Below the pieces are notes generated by a model that worked only from the letters and a program-made list of their open reading frames with translations, had not been told where the DNA came from and did no database searches. Positions 23,852-30,524 of a stretch of 32,821 nucleotides of DNA are shown in pieces. The stretch spans positions 1 to 32,821 of the forward strand of contig NZ_AUGU01000002.1 of assembly GCF_000422825.1 (NCBI RefSeq). Reading direction: 5' to 3'. Numbering within the stretch: the stretch's first letter is position 1; every line of letters begins with the position of its first letter. The position numbers were made by a program, and so were the translations under genes. This stretch comes from Nocardioides insulae DSM 17944 (GTDB taxonomy: Bacteria > Actinomycetota > Actinomycetes > Propionibacteriales > Nocardioidaceae).

Positions 23852-25357
23852 ATGACGACCAGGTCGGGCGGTGCTCCCCGCACTGCGTGGTCGACGCTGG
23901 TGGTCGTCTGTCTGGTCAGCACCCTCATCGGGCTCAACGGCAGCACCCTGACCATCGCTCTCCCCACCCTCACCAGGCACTTCGAGGCGACCGCCCTCCA
24001 GGGCAGCTGGCTGTTGCTCTCCTACATGGTCACCAGTACGGCATGCCTGTTGCTCGTGGGCCGGCTCAGCGACACCTGGGGTCGGCGCCGGCTCTACATC
24101 TGCGGGCTCACCATCTTCACCTTCTCCTCGGTGCTGAGCGGACTGGCGCCGACCGTCGGGGTGCTCATCGGACTACGGGTCGTGGCCGCGATCGGCGGGG
24201 CGATCCTGCTCGCGAACGGCGCCACCCTCATCCACGCGGCATTCCGGCAGCCCGCGCTCAACACCGCGATGGGCCTGTACGCCGCCTCGTTCCCGGTCGC
24301 CAACCTGCTCGGTCCGACGGTCGGTGGCGCGGTCGTCGAGTGGTTCGGATGGCAGTGGGTCTTCTGGTTCAACGTGCCGTTGTGCCTGGTCGCCCTGATC
24401 GTCGGGATGGTGCTGCTGCCGCACGACCATCGCGCTTCGGAGGACGCCTCGGCCGGGGTGCGGGACCTGGACCTGGGCGGCAACCTCACCCTGATCGTCG
24501 TGGTCGTGCTGTTCACGACCGGCATCTCCCTGGTCAGCGACCTGCACTGGGGCGATCCGCTGGTCTGGGGAAGCATCGGGCTGGCGATCGCGCTGGTGCC
24601 GGTGTTGCTGGCCGTCGAGCGGCGAGCCGCCCATCCCGTGCTCGACCTACCGGCGATCCGCCGCTCCGGGCTGACCCGGCTCTACCTCGCCACCTTCTTC
24701 AACGGCGCCGCGCGGTTCCCGATGGTCGTGCTGGTGAGCATCTACCTCCAGGCCGTGCTCGAGGTCGGGCCGACCGAGGCGGGGATCCGGATCCTGCCGC
24801 TCCCGGTGGGCTCGATCCTGGCCGCGATGTCGATCGGTTCGCTGGGCCGTCGACTGACCCCGCACCAGATCTCGGCACTGGGATCGGGCATCGGCCTGGC
24901 CGGAGGGGTCCTCGTCATGGCCGCGATCGGCCTGACCGTCACCCCACTGCTGCCGGTGGGGCTGCTGGTCAGCGGCATCGGCACCGGGCTGTTCATCGGC
25001 ACCAACGCCACCACGATGCTGGAGGCCTCACCCGGCGACTCCCTCGGGGTCGTCAACGGGATGCGTCTGATGATGCAGAACACCGGCAACGTCACCAGCC
25101 TGGCGCTCTCCCTCACCTTGCTCACCGCCGGTCTGGCCACCGACCTACGCCGGCAGGTCATCGCGGCGGTGGTGCCTGCCGGGGACGCCGACCAGGTGGT
25201 CCCCGGTTTCCTGGTCGCCACCGGCTTCCTCGTCGTCCTCGGCGTGGTCGGGTTCTGGTTCACCCTGCCGCGGCGACGGCGCCGTGATGTGGCCGAGCCC
25301 ACCGTGCCGGAGCAGCGCTCGCGATGGGCGCCCGACGGGGGTGCCGACGTACGCTGA
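23852..25357 (+). CDS. MFS transporter, DHA2 (EmrB/QacA-like) family, copy 2
   Basis: A 501-residue, about 14-helix membrane transporter. Marks are NGSTLTIALPTL in helix 1, the loop 2-3 motif GRLSDTWGRRRLY and GPTVGGAVVEWFGWQW in helix 5. It aligns by eye with the first MFS protein of the cluster over its whole length, including GWEW/GWQW and the C-terminal GVxNxxRL region, so the two are paralogues. GAAGG precedes the ATG by 6 nt. It is divergent from the ABC operon, with operator 4 directly upstream, and is the last gene of the cluster on this side. Export of a pathway intermediate or import of substrate are both possible. Confidence 0.92.
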   Translation: MTTRSGGAPRTAWSTLVVVCLVSTLIGLNGSTLTIALPTLTRHFEATALQGSWLLLSYMVTSTACLLLVGRLSDTWGRRRLYICGLTIFTFSSVLSGLAPTVGVLIGLRVVAAIGGAILLANGATLIHAAFRQPALNTAMGLYAASFPVANLLGPTVGGAVVEWFGWQWVFWFNVPLCLVALIVGMVLLPHDHRASEDASAGVRDLDLGGNLTLIVVVVLFTTGISLVSDLHWGDPLVWGSIGLAIALVPVLLAVERRAAHPVLDLPAIRRSGLTRLYLATFFNGAARFPMVVLVSIYLQAVLEVGPTEAGIRILPLPVGSILAAMSIGSLGRRLTPHQISALGSGIGLAGGVLVMAAIGLTVTPLLPVGLLVSGIGTGLFIGTNATTMLEASPGDSLGVVNGMRLMMQNTGNVTSLALSLTLLTAGLATDLRRQVIAAVVPAGDADQVVPGFLVATGFLVVLGVVGFWFTLPRRRRRDVAEPTVPEQRSRWAPDGGADVR

Positions 25358-25362
25358 ACGGC

Positions 25363-26145
25363 GTGTCGTCCCCCGCCGTCGTGCCGATCTGGCACCCCAA
25401 GCTCTGGGCCGCGCACGCGCTCGGTCTGGCCTGCGTGGTGGTGGCGACGCTCCTCGGCCTGTGGCAGCTCGACTCCTGGCAGCACGCCCGCGAGGTCGAG
25501 GCGATGGATCTGACCAGCCAGGCGCCGGTGCCGCTGGAGGATCTGCTCGGCTCGGACGATCCCTTCCCGGGTGCGGTGGTGGGCCACCCGGTCGACGCCG
25601 CGGGGGTGTGGGTGCCCGAGGGCACGGTCTACATCAGCGGCCGGGAGAGCGACGGGGCCGACGGTTACTGGGTGGTGACCCCGCTGGCCATCGACGGGAG
25701 CGGCGACCCGGCCATCCCCGTCGTCCGCGGCTGGGTGGCCGACCCGGCCGAGGCGCCCGCGGCGCCCACCGGACCCGGAGAGGTGACCGGCTGGCTCCAG
25801 CCCGCCGAGGGCACCGGCGCCGTCGACGAGGACCGCACCGATGATGTGATCCCACAGCTACGCGTCGCGGATGTGATCCAGCACGTCGACCAGGACCTCT
25901 ACAGCGGCTACATCGTCAGCGAGGACCCGGTGGGAGCACCGGAACCGGCCACGTTGGAGCAGCTCCCCGAGGCCGGCACCTTCACCGCCCTGCGCAATCT
26001 GCTCTACGCCATCGAGTGGTGGATCTTCGGCCTGTTCGCGGTCTTCATCTGGTGGCGCTACGTGCGCGACGTCACTCACCCCGAACCCGACGAGGAGGGC
26101 GAGGACCGGTCGGTCACCGATCGGTCCGTAGGCTCACCGACGTGA
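25363..26145 (+). CDS. SURF1 family cytochrome oxidase assembly protein
   Basis: A 260-residue membrane protein with the SURF1 layout: one N-terminal membrane helix ending in LLGLWQLDSWQHA (the family GxWQ motif), an extracytoplasmic domain containing WVVTPLAIDG and VVRGWVAD (the family RGW motif), and one C-terminal helix near IEWWIFGLFAVFIWWRYV. It helps assembly of the haem-copper cytochrome c oxidase. The start is uncertain: I took the GTG at 25363, just after the MFS stop codon; an ATG at 25324 would overlap the MFS gene by 34 bases but has a GGAG 11 nt upstream. Its stop overlaps the next start as GTGA. No link to the catabolic cluster is evident. Confidence 0.85.
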   Translation: MSSPAVVPIWHPKLWAAHALGLACVVVATLLGLWQLDSWQHAREVEAMDLTSQAPVPLEDLLGSDDPFPGAVVGHPVDAAGVWVPEGTVYISGRESDGADGYWVVTPLAIDGSGDPAIPVVRGWVADPAEAPAAPTGPGEVTGWLQPAEGTGAVDEDRTDDVIPQLRVADVIQHVDQDLYSGYIVSEDPVGAPEPATLEQLPEAGTFTALRNLLYAIEWWIFGLFAVFIWWRYVRDVTHPEPDEEGEDRSVTDRSVGSPT

Positions 26146-26528
26146 AGGGCAATCTGACCGCCTACCGCGTCATGGCGACGATCGTGGGTGTGCTTCTCAT
26201 CGTGCTGTGCCTCATCGGGCTCCCGCTGCACTACGGCTACCTGATCAGCGACGCCGGCTGGCTCGCCGAGCCGGCGATCGAGGGAGTGAACGACACCGCC
26301 GGCTGGGGCTGGCGGCTCGGGTCCGACATCTCGGCGTACCTCGGTGTCGCCCACGGCTGGCTCTACCTGATCTTCCTGATCACCGCGTTCCTGCTCTCCC
26401 GCAAGGCCAAGTGGGACATCGGGTTCACGGTGGTGACCCTGATCTGCGGCACCATCCCCGTGCTCAGCTTCTGGGCCGAGCACCGGGCGGTCAAGCGGGT
26501 CAAGGCCGAATACCCCGCACTCGTCTGA
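26142..26528 (+). CDS. DUF3817 family membrane protein
   Basis: A 128-residue membrane protein with three predicted helices and the DUF3817 marks: AYRVMATIVGVLLIVLCLIG, then VAHGWLYLIFLITAFLL, then a final helix near LICGTIPVLSFWAEHRA. Function is unknown; in Actinobacteria it is found near respiration and membrane genes. The GTG start overlaps the SURF1 stop as GTGA, so I preferred it over the longer upstream frame that lies within SURF1. It ends before a strong hairpin shared with the convergent gene. Confidence 0.88.
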   Translation: MKGNLTAYRVMATIVGVLLIVLCLIGLPLHYGYLISDAGWLAEPAIEGVNDTAGWGWRLGSDISAYLGVAHGWLYLIFLITAFLLSRKAKWDIGFTVVTLICGTIPVLSFWAEHRAVKRVKAEYPALV

Positions 26529-26557
26529 ACCACCGCGTCAGCCGACTCCGGACACCA

Positions 26558-26598
26558 CTGCGCCGGCCCACCACGGACATCCGGGTGGGCCGGCGCAG
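26558..26598. terminator. Bidirectional hairpin terminator
   Basis: Perfect 15-bp arms (CTGCGCCGGCCCACC and its complement) around an 11-base loop in the 90-bp gap between two convergent genes. Confidence 0.85.
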
Positions 26599-26618
26599 AG
26601 GTACGGCGTGAGGACGGG

Positions 26619-27203
26619 TCAGGGGCGCTGACCGCTCTCGCCGGCACCGGTCCCGGTGTGCTTGCCGGGCGCCGCGGACTCGTCGTCCAGTTCGGCGTCG
26701 GCGTCCAGCTCGGCGTCGGAGGGGCGGGGGTCCGCGACGGGAGCGGGCCCGGCCGAAGCCCAGTCGTCGACCGGCGGCCGGTTCATCCGGCGGCGTACCA
26801 GCGTGGCGGCGACAACGCCCGCGGCGCCGGCGACGGCGAGCAGCACCCAGCGGACGCGGCGACCACCCGAGGAGTCGTCGGCGGTGGCCGCCCACTCCTC
26901 GGCCTTGTCCTGCACGTTCTGGGCCTGCCCGGCCGCGAGTGCGGCACCGGCGGCCAGCGCCGGCGCGGCCTTCTCGGTGGCGAAGGAGTGCGCTTCCTCG
27001 CGGGCGCGTTCACTGGCCTCGGCGAGGGCGGGGAGGGCGGTGTCCTCGATGAACTCCTCGACCTGCTCGATCACCTCGCCGAGCTGCTCGCGCGCCTGCT
27101 CGGTGGCGGAGGCCAGCTGAGCCGAGGCATTGCTGTTCGCCACCTTGTCGAAGGACTCCTCCAGGTTCTCCCGCACCGACTCCGCCTTGGTCTGCCACGA
27201 CAT
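26619..27203 (-). CDS. Hypothetical membrane-anchored coiled-coil protein
   Basis: A 194-residue protein with no catalytic motif that I recognise. The first 110 residues are Ala/Glu-rich, amphipathic and probably coiled coil (QLASATEQAREQLGEVIEQV, and EASERAREEAHSFATEKAAP), somewhat like apolipoprotein/YtxH-type stress proteins. A single membrane helix follows (WVLLAVAGAAGVVAATLVRRR, about 121-140), then an acidic, Pro/Ala-rich tail. It may be a cell-envelope or stress protein. I chose the ATG at 27203, preceded by AGAGGAG; a longer frame begins without a ribosome site. It is divergent from the cyclophilin gene, the same position in which many Actinobacteria have a small membrane protein. Confidence 0.75.
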   Translation of the reverse strand: MSWQTKAESVRENLEESFDKVANSNASAQLASATEQAREQLGEVIEQVEEFIEDTALPALAEASERAREEAHSFATEKAAPALAAGAALAAGQAQNVQDKAEEWAATADDSSGGRRVRWVLLAVAGAAGVVAATLVRRRMNRPPVDDWASAGPAPVADPRPSDAELDADAELDDESAAPGKHTGTGAGESGQRP

Positions 27204-27374
27204 CTCGCGCTCCTCTCGCTGGATGATCAGCCGACGACGGCGATTACCGTCCCGGCCCTCTGGGGGACCAGCCTGCCTCACCACTGGTGATCAGGTCGAT
27301 CATGGGAGGATCGACGCACGTACCGTCGTGGGTACCCACTACCGAGCGTAAGTATCCGAAACAGAAGGACTCTC

Positions 27375-27887
27375 ATGGCTGACCAGAAGGCGATCCTCCA
27401 CACCAACCGTGGAGACATCACCATCAACCTGTTCCCCAACCACGCACCGGCGACGGTGGACAACTTCGTCGGTCTCGCCACCGGTGAGAAGGAGTACTCC
27501 ACCGGCACCGACAAGACCGGACCGTTCTACGACGGGCTCGGCTTCCACCGCATCATCGACGGCTTCATGATCCAGGGCGGCTGCCCGCTGGGCACCGGCA
27601 CCGGCGGCCCGGGGTACACCTTCAAGGACGAGTTCCACCCCGAGCTCCAGTTCGACCGGCCCTATCTGCTCGCGATGGCCAACGCCGGCCCCGGCACCAA
27701 CGGGTCGCAGTTCTTCATCACCGTCGGCGCCACCCCGTGGCTCAACAACCGGCACACCATCTTCGGTGAGGTCGCCGACCAGCCCTCGCGCGAGGTCGTC
27801 GACGCCATCGGCACCACCAAGACCGGCGCGGGCGACCGGCCGGTCGACCCGGTCGTGATCGAGACCGTCGAGATCGTCAACGGCTGA
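27375..27887 (+). CDS. ppiA: Peptidyl-prolyl cis-trans isomerase, cyclophilin type
   Basis: A 170-residue cytoplasmic cyclophilin that speeds up proline isomerisation in protein folding. Residues FHRIIDGFMIQGG (catalytic Arg59), MANAGPGTNGSQFFIT and the Trp/His segment PWLNNRHTIFGEV cover the whole active site. There is no signal peptide. The ATG follows AGAAGGA by 7 nt. It is followed after 30 bases by the rhomboid gene and is probably co-transcribed. In Mycobacterium the equivalent gene, ppiA, is in the same region near the origin. Confidence 0.95.
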   Translation: MADQKAILHTNRGDITINLFPNHAPATVDNFVGLATGEKEYSTGTDKTGPFYDGLGFHRIIDGFMIQGGCPLGTGTGGPGYTFKDEFHPELQFDRPYLLAMANAGPGTNGSQFFITVGATPWLNNRHTIFGEVADQPSREVVDAIGTTKTGAGDRPVDPVVIETVEIVNG

Positions 27888-27917
27888 CCGCAGCCGGATC
27901 GAGCCAGGAGGTTCCGC

Positions 27918-28865
27918 GTGAGCACACCCGCGGGCGCGGGACCCACTCCCGGTGCCGGGGTGCCGACCTGTTACCGGCACCCCGGCCGGGAGAGCCACAT
28001 CCGCTGTCAACGGTGCGGCAACTCGATCTGTCCCGACTGCATGACCCCTGCGGCGGTGGGCTTCCAGTGCCCCGACTGCGTCTCCCAGGGGAGGCGTGAC
28101 ACCCGCAGCGGGCGCACGGCGTACGGCGGGCTGATGCCGACCAACGCCACCATCACCAGCCTCGTGCTGATCGCGATCAACGTCGGCGTCTGGCTCGCGA
28201 TCCGGCTCACCGGCGGCTACAGCAGCCGGCTCTTCGAGCTGCTCGCCCTCTCGCCGAGCGGCACCTGCACCGTCGACGGCGGCCGCTACTTCGCCGGTGC
28301 CACCGAGGCCGTCTGCGGCTCGGGCGCCTTCTCCGCCGGCACCTGGTCCCCGGGCGTCGCCGACGGCGCCTGGTGGGAACTGGTCACCTCGATGTTCGTG
28401 CATGTGAGCATCACCCACCTGCTCTTCAACTGCCTGGCGATCTACGTGCTCGGCCCGCAGTTGGAGCACGTCCTCGGGCGGGCCCGGTTCCTCGCGGTCT
28501 ACCTGCTCTCCGGCCTGGCCGGTTCGGCACTGGTCTACTGGGTGGGCCCCGAGACCGGAGCCACCCACGGTGCCTCGGGTGCCATCTTCGGCCTGGTCGG
28601 CGCCTGGGTGGTGCTGGCCCTCAAGCGGCGCACCGAACTGCGGTCGGTGTTCGTCTGGGTGGCCATCATGTTCGCCTACACCTTCCTGATGCCGAACATC
28701 TCCTGGCAGGGCCATCTGGGCGGTTTCCTGGGCGGACTGGCCACCACCGCCGTCCTCGTCTACGCGCCCCGCGAGCGTCGTACCGCCGTGCAGGTCGGCG
28801 GGCTGGTCGCGATCGGCCTGGTGATCGCCGCTCTGGTGGTCGCCCGGACGGCGACCCTGACCTGA
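27918..28865 (+). CDS. Rhomboid family intramembrane serine protease with N-terminal zinc finger
   Basis: A 315-residue membrane protease. Residues about 16-60 form a B-box-like zinc-binding region with paired Cys (IRCQRCGNSICPDC and FQCPDC). The six-helix rhomboid core follows, with the catalytic Ser220 in HGASGAIFGL and the catalytic His266 in WQGHLGGFLGG; HLLFNCLAIYVLGPQLE carries the helix-2 Asn. The start is a GTG preceded by AGGAGG. It cleaves membrane substrates within their helices; the target is unknown. It follows ppiA and converges with crgA. A hairpin lies just after the stop. Confidence 0.94.
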   Translation: MSTPAGAGPTPGAGVPTCYRHPGRESHIRCQRCGNSICPDCMTPAAVGFQCPDCVSQGRRDTRSGRTAYGGLMPTNATITSLVLIAINVGVWLAIRLTGGYSSRLFELLALSPSGTCTVDGGRYFAGATEAVCGSGAFSAGTWSPGVADGAWWELVTSMFVHVSITHLLFNCLAIYVLGPQLEHVLGRARFLAVYLLSGLAGSALVYWVGPETGATHGASGAIFGLVGAWVVLALKRRTELRSVFVWVAIMFAYTFLMPNISWQGHLGGFLGGLATTAVLVYAPRERRTAVQVGGLVAIGLVIAALVVARTATLT

Positions 28866-28875
28866 CCCGGCGGAC

Positions 28876-28904
28876 TCCCGGGGCGTGCTTGCCACGTCCC
28901 GGGA
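28876..28904. terminator. Hairpin terminator downstream of the rhomboid gene
   Basis: Arms of 12 bp with one G-T pair (TCCCGGGGCGTG and CACGTCCCGGGA) around a 5-base loop, 10 bp after the rhomboid stop codon. Confidence 0.75.
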
Positions 28905-28971
28905 TGCTGCGCGCCGTACCGGCCGGCAGGAGACCCTGGGCCGGCCGCTTCAGGGACCCGATTTCCCCAAG

Positions 28972-29097
28972 CTGTGCACAGTGCTGTGGAGAACTACGTC
29001 GATGTCATTCACCGGCCGTGCTCGATCGGCGGCCCGTCGGGGCCGCTGAATGACATCGGTGTGGTTTGTCCACAGCCGTTATCCACAGTGTGGAGAA
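28972..29097. other. Cluster of DnaA-box-like sites
   Basis: Two full-consensus boxes on the + strand, TTGTCCACA (29066-29074) and TTATCCACA (29079-29087), a 13-bp step apart, and two one-mismatch boxes TTCTCCACA on the - strand (28985-28993 and 29089-29097). CTGTGCACAG at 28972-28981 is a looser fifth. The inner boxes at 28985 and 29066 lie symmetrically around the inverted repeat. DnaA binds such 9-mers; their number in 126 bp in a 70% GC genome is well above chance. Confidence 0.65.
29000..29058. repeat. 18-bp inverted repeat inside the DnaA-box cluster
   Basis: Arms at 29000-29017 and 29041-29058: 12 perfect bases (CGATGTCATTCA and TGAATGACATCG), one mismatch, then 5 more paired bases (CGGCC and GGCCG), around a 23-base loop. 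Outside it CTGTGGA (28984-28990) and TCCACAG (29069-29075) pair in turn, making a nearly symmetrical 92-bp element. It has no U-tail, so it is not an ordinary terminator. Confidence 0.8.
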
Positions 29098-29160
29098 ACC
29101 CCAGCCCACGCCCTCAGACACCGGAACCCGGCGGACGGGACCGGATCGCCCCGAAATGAG

Positions 29161-29194
29161 GTACGGCGCCCAGCCCGGAGGCGGGGCGCCGTAC
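29161..29194. terminator. Hairpin terminator downstream of crgA
   Basis: Perfect 10-bp arms GTACGGCGCC and GGCGCCGTAC around a 14-base loop, 21 bp beyond the crgA stop codon in its direction of transcription. Confidence 0.7.
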
Positions 29195-29215
29195 GGCGTC
29201 AGGGGTGGTGGTGTG

Positions 29216-29650
29216 TCACTCCCACTTGGTCGCGTAGGCGAAGCCGACGGCCATGAAGGCGATGCCGACGACGAGGTTCCACTGGCCCAGGTCGTTGAAG
29301 ACCCAGATCGAGGACAGGTCGTCACTGAAGAGGTAGAAGGTACAGATCCACAGCAGGCCGATGATGAAGCAGCTCAGCATGCCCACGACGACGCCGCGGC
29401 CGCGGCCGAGCGGGGTGTCGGGGTGGGCGGCGAGGATCAGGCCCAGCAGCAGCAGGCCGAAGCCGATCGCGTAGTTCCACAGCCCGAGGTCGGCCAGCGC
29501 CGCGGGGGAGCCGTCGCGCACCTTGGCGTAGTAGTAGACGATCCAGCCGACACCGAGCACCATCGGCACCAGCGCCACGATGAAGCGGACCGTGAACAAC
29601 CGGCCTCGGGTCGGGTCGCTGAGGGTCTGCCTCGGCTTGAGCTTGGCCAC
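29216..29650 (-). CDS. crgA: Cell division protein CrgA with two tandem CrgA domains
   Basis: A 144-residue membrane protein. CrgA is normally 80-95 residues with two membrane helices and a DLGxWN motif before the second helix. Here that unit occurs twice: first with GVGWIVYYYAKV, then DLGLWNYAIGFGLLLLG (about residues 25-75), then with IIGLLWICTFYLF, then DLGQWNLVVGIAFMAVG ending in KWE (about 90-144), giving four helices. CrgA sits at the septum, bridges FtsZ and the penicillin-binding proteins and inhibits or coordinates septation. The GTG start follows AGGAG by 8 nt; a longer frame from an ATG at 29701 lacks a ribosome site. It is divergent from the DUF881 gene, as in Mycobacterium. Confidence 0.85.
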   Translation of the reverse strand: MAKLKPRQTLSDPTRGRLFTVRFIVALVPMVLGVGWIVYYYAKVRDGSPAALADLGLWNYAIGFGLLLLGLILAAHPDTPLGRGRGVVVGMLSCFIIGLLWICTFYLFSDDLSSIWVFNDLGQWNLVVGIAFMAVGFAYATKWE

Positions 29651-29726
29651 GGGTGATGCTCCTGAAGTCTGGCTACGGGTGCGGAGGTTTCGATACCCCA
29701 TCCGCTCGCGGGATAGCGTAGTCGCC

Positions 29727-30491
29727 ATGTTGCCGAGAACCCACGCGAGGGGCGAGCGCGCCCCGCGCCGTTCCTCGGCCTGGCGGTGGGGGACACCCGC
29801 GGTGGTGCTGGTCTGCGGTGGGTTGTTCGTGGTGAGCGCGGCCAACAGCGACGGCACCGACCTGCGGCCCGAGCGCTACCAGGATCTGGCCTCGGTGGTC
29901 GAGAGGGAGGCCGACCGGGTCGACTCGGTCCGGGGCGACCTCGCCCAGCTCAACGCCGAGGTCGACTCGCTCGCGCGGGGGGTCGACGACCGCGACGTAC
30001 GCCGCTACAAGCATCGGATCCAGGACCTCTACGACCCTGCGGGCATGCTGCCCGCGACCGGGGAAGGGCTCACCGTCACCCTCTCCGACGCTCCGGCCGA
30101 GCTGATCGAAGCCACCGACCAGGACCCCAACCTGATGGTCGTGCACCAGCAGGACATCCAGGCCGTGGTCAACGCCCTGTGGAAGGGCGGCGCGAAGGCG
30201 GTGACCATCCAGGGCCAGCGGGTCATCTCCACCACCGGCATCAAGTGCGACGGCAGCTCGGTCCAGCTCCAGGGCGTGCCCTACCCGCAGCCCTACGAGA
30301 TCAGCGCCGTCGGCGACCAGGCCGAACTGCTCACCGCGCTCGCCACCGACGCCTACCTGGCCGTCTACCGCGCCCAGGCCGAGGACCCCGACATCGGGAT
30401 CGGCTGGGATGTCGAGGCGGACGACGAGCTGGTCGCGCCGGCGTACGACGGCGTCGTCGACTTCCGCTACGCCGAACCGATCGACAGCTGA
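29727..30491 (+). CDS. DUF881 family envelope protein
   Basis: A 254-residue single-pass membrane protein. A short basic cytoplasmic N-terminus, one helix (PAVVLVCGGLFVVSAANS), then a coiled coil (VEREADRVDSVRGDLAQLNAEV) lead into the DUF881 domain with MVVHQQDIQAVVNALWKGGA, AVTIQGQRVI and GIKCDGSSV. Related Bacillus proteins are YlxW/YlxX-like. Function is unknown, but the gene lies next to crgA in many Actinobacteria, which suggests a cell-division or envelope role. I chose the ATG at 29727; the longer frame would overlap crgA. It converges with pknB with only 33 bases between. Confidence 0.9.
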   Translation: MLPRTHARGERAPRRSSAWRWGTPAVVLVCGGLFVVSAANSDGTDLRPERYQDLASVVEREADRVDSVRGDLAQLNAEVDSLARGVDDRDVRRYKHRIQDLYDPAGMLPATGEGLTVTLSDAPAELIEATDQDPNLMVVHQQDIQAVVNALWKGGAKAVTIQGQRVISTTGIKCDGSSVQLQGVPYPQPYEISAVGDQAELLTALATDAYLAVYRAQAEDPDIGIGWDVEADDELVAPAYDGVVDFRYAEPIDS

Positions 30492-30524
30492 CCGCTCCCG
30501 ACGGGTGCCCGGCCGCTCACCGCG

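Larger units (their letters stand above)
28866..29215. other. Gene-free convergent spacer with DnaA-box cluster and palindrome
   Basis: 350 bp between the convergent rhomboid and crgA stop codons. It holds a hairpin at each end and, in the middle, an AT-richer segment with DnaA-box-like 9-mers around a large inverted repeat, listed separately. No open frame here looks coding, and there is no promoter need, since both flanking genes end here. Confidence 0.7.

Noticed and set aside
28972..29097. Chromosomal origin oriC itself
   Set aside because: No dnaA or dnaN gene is present, there are only four or five boxes and no clear AT-rich unwinding element; an accessory DnaA site is the more careful reading.
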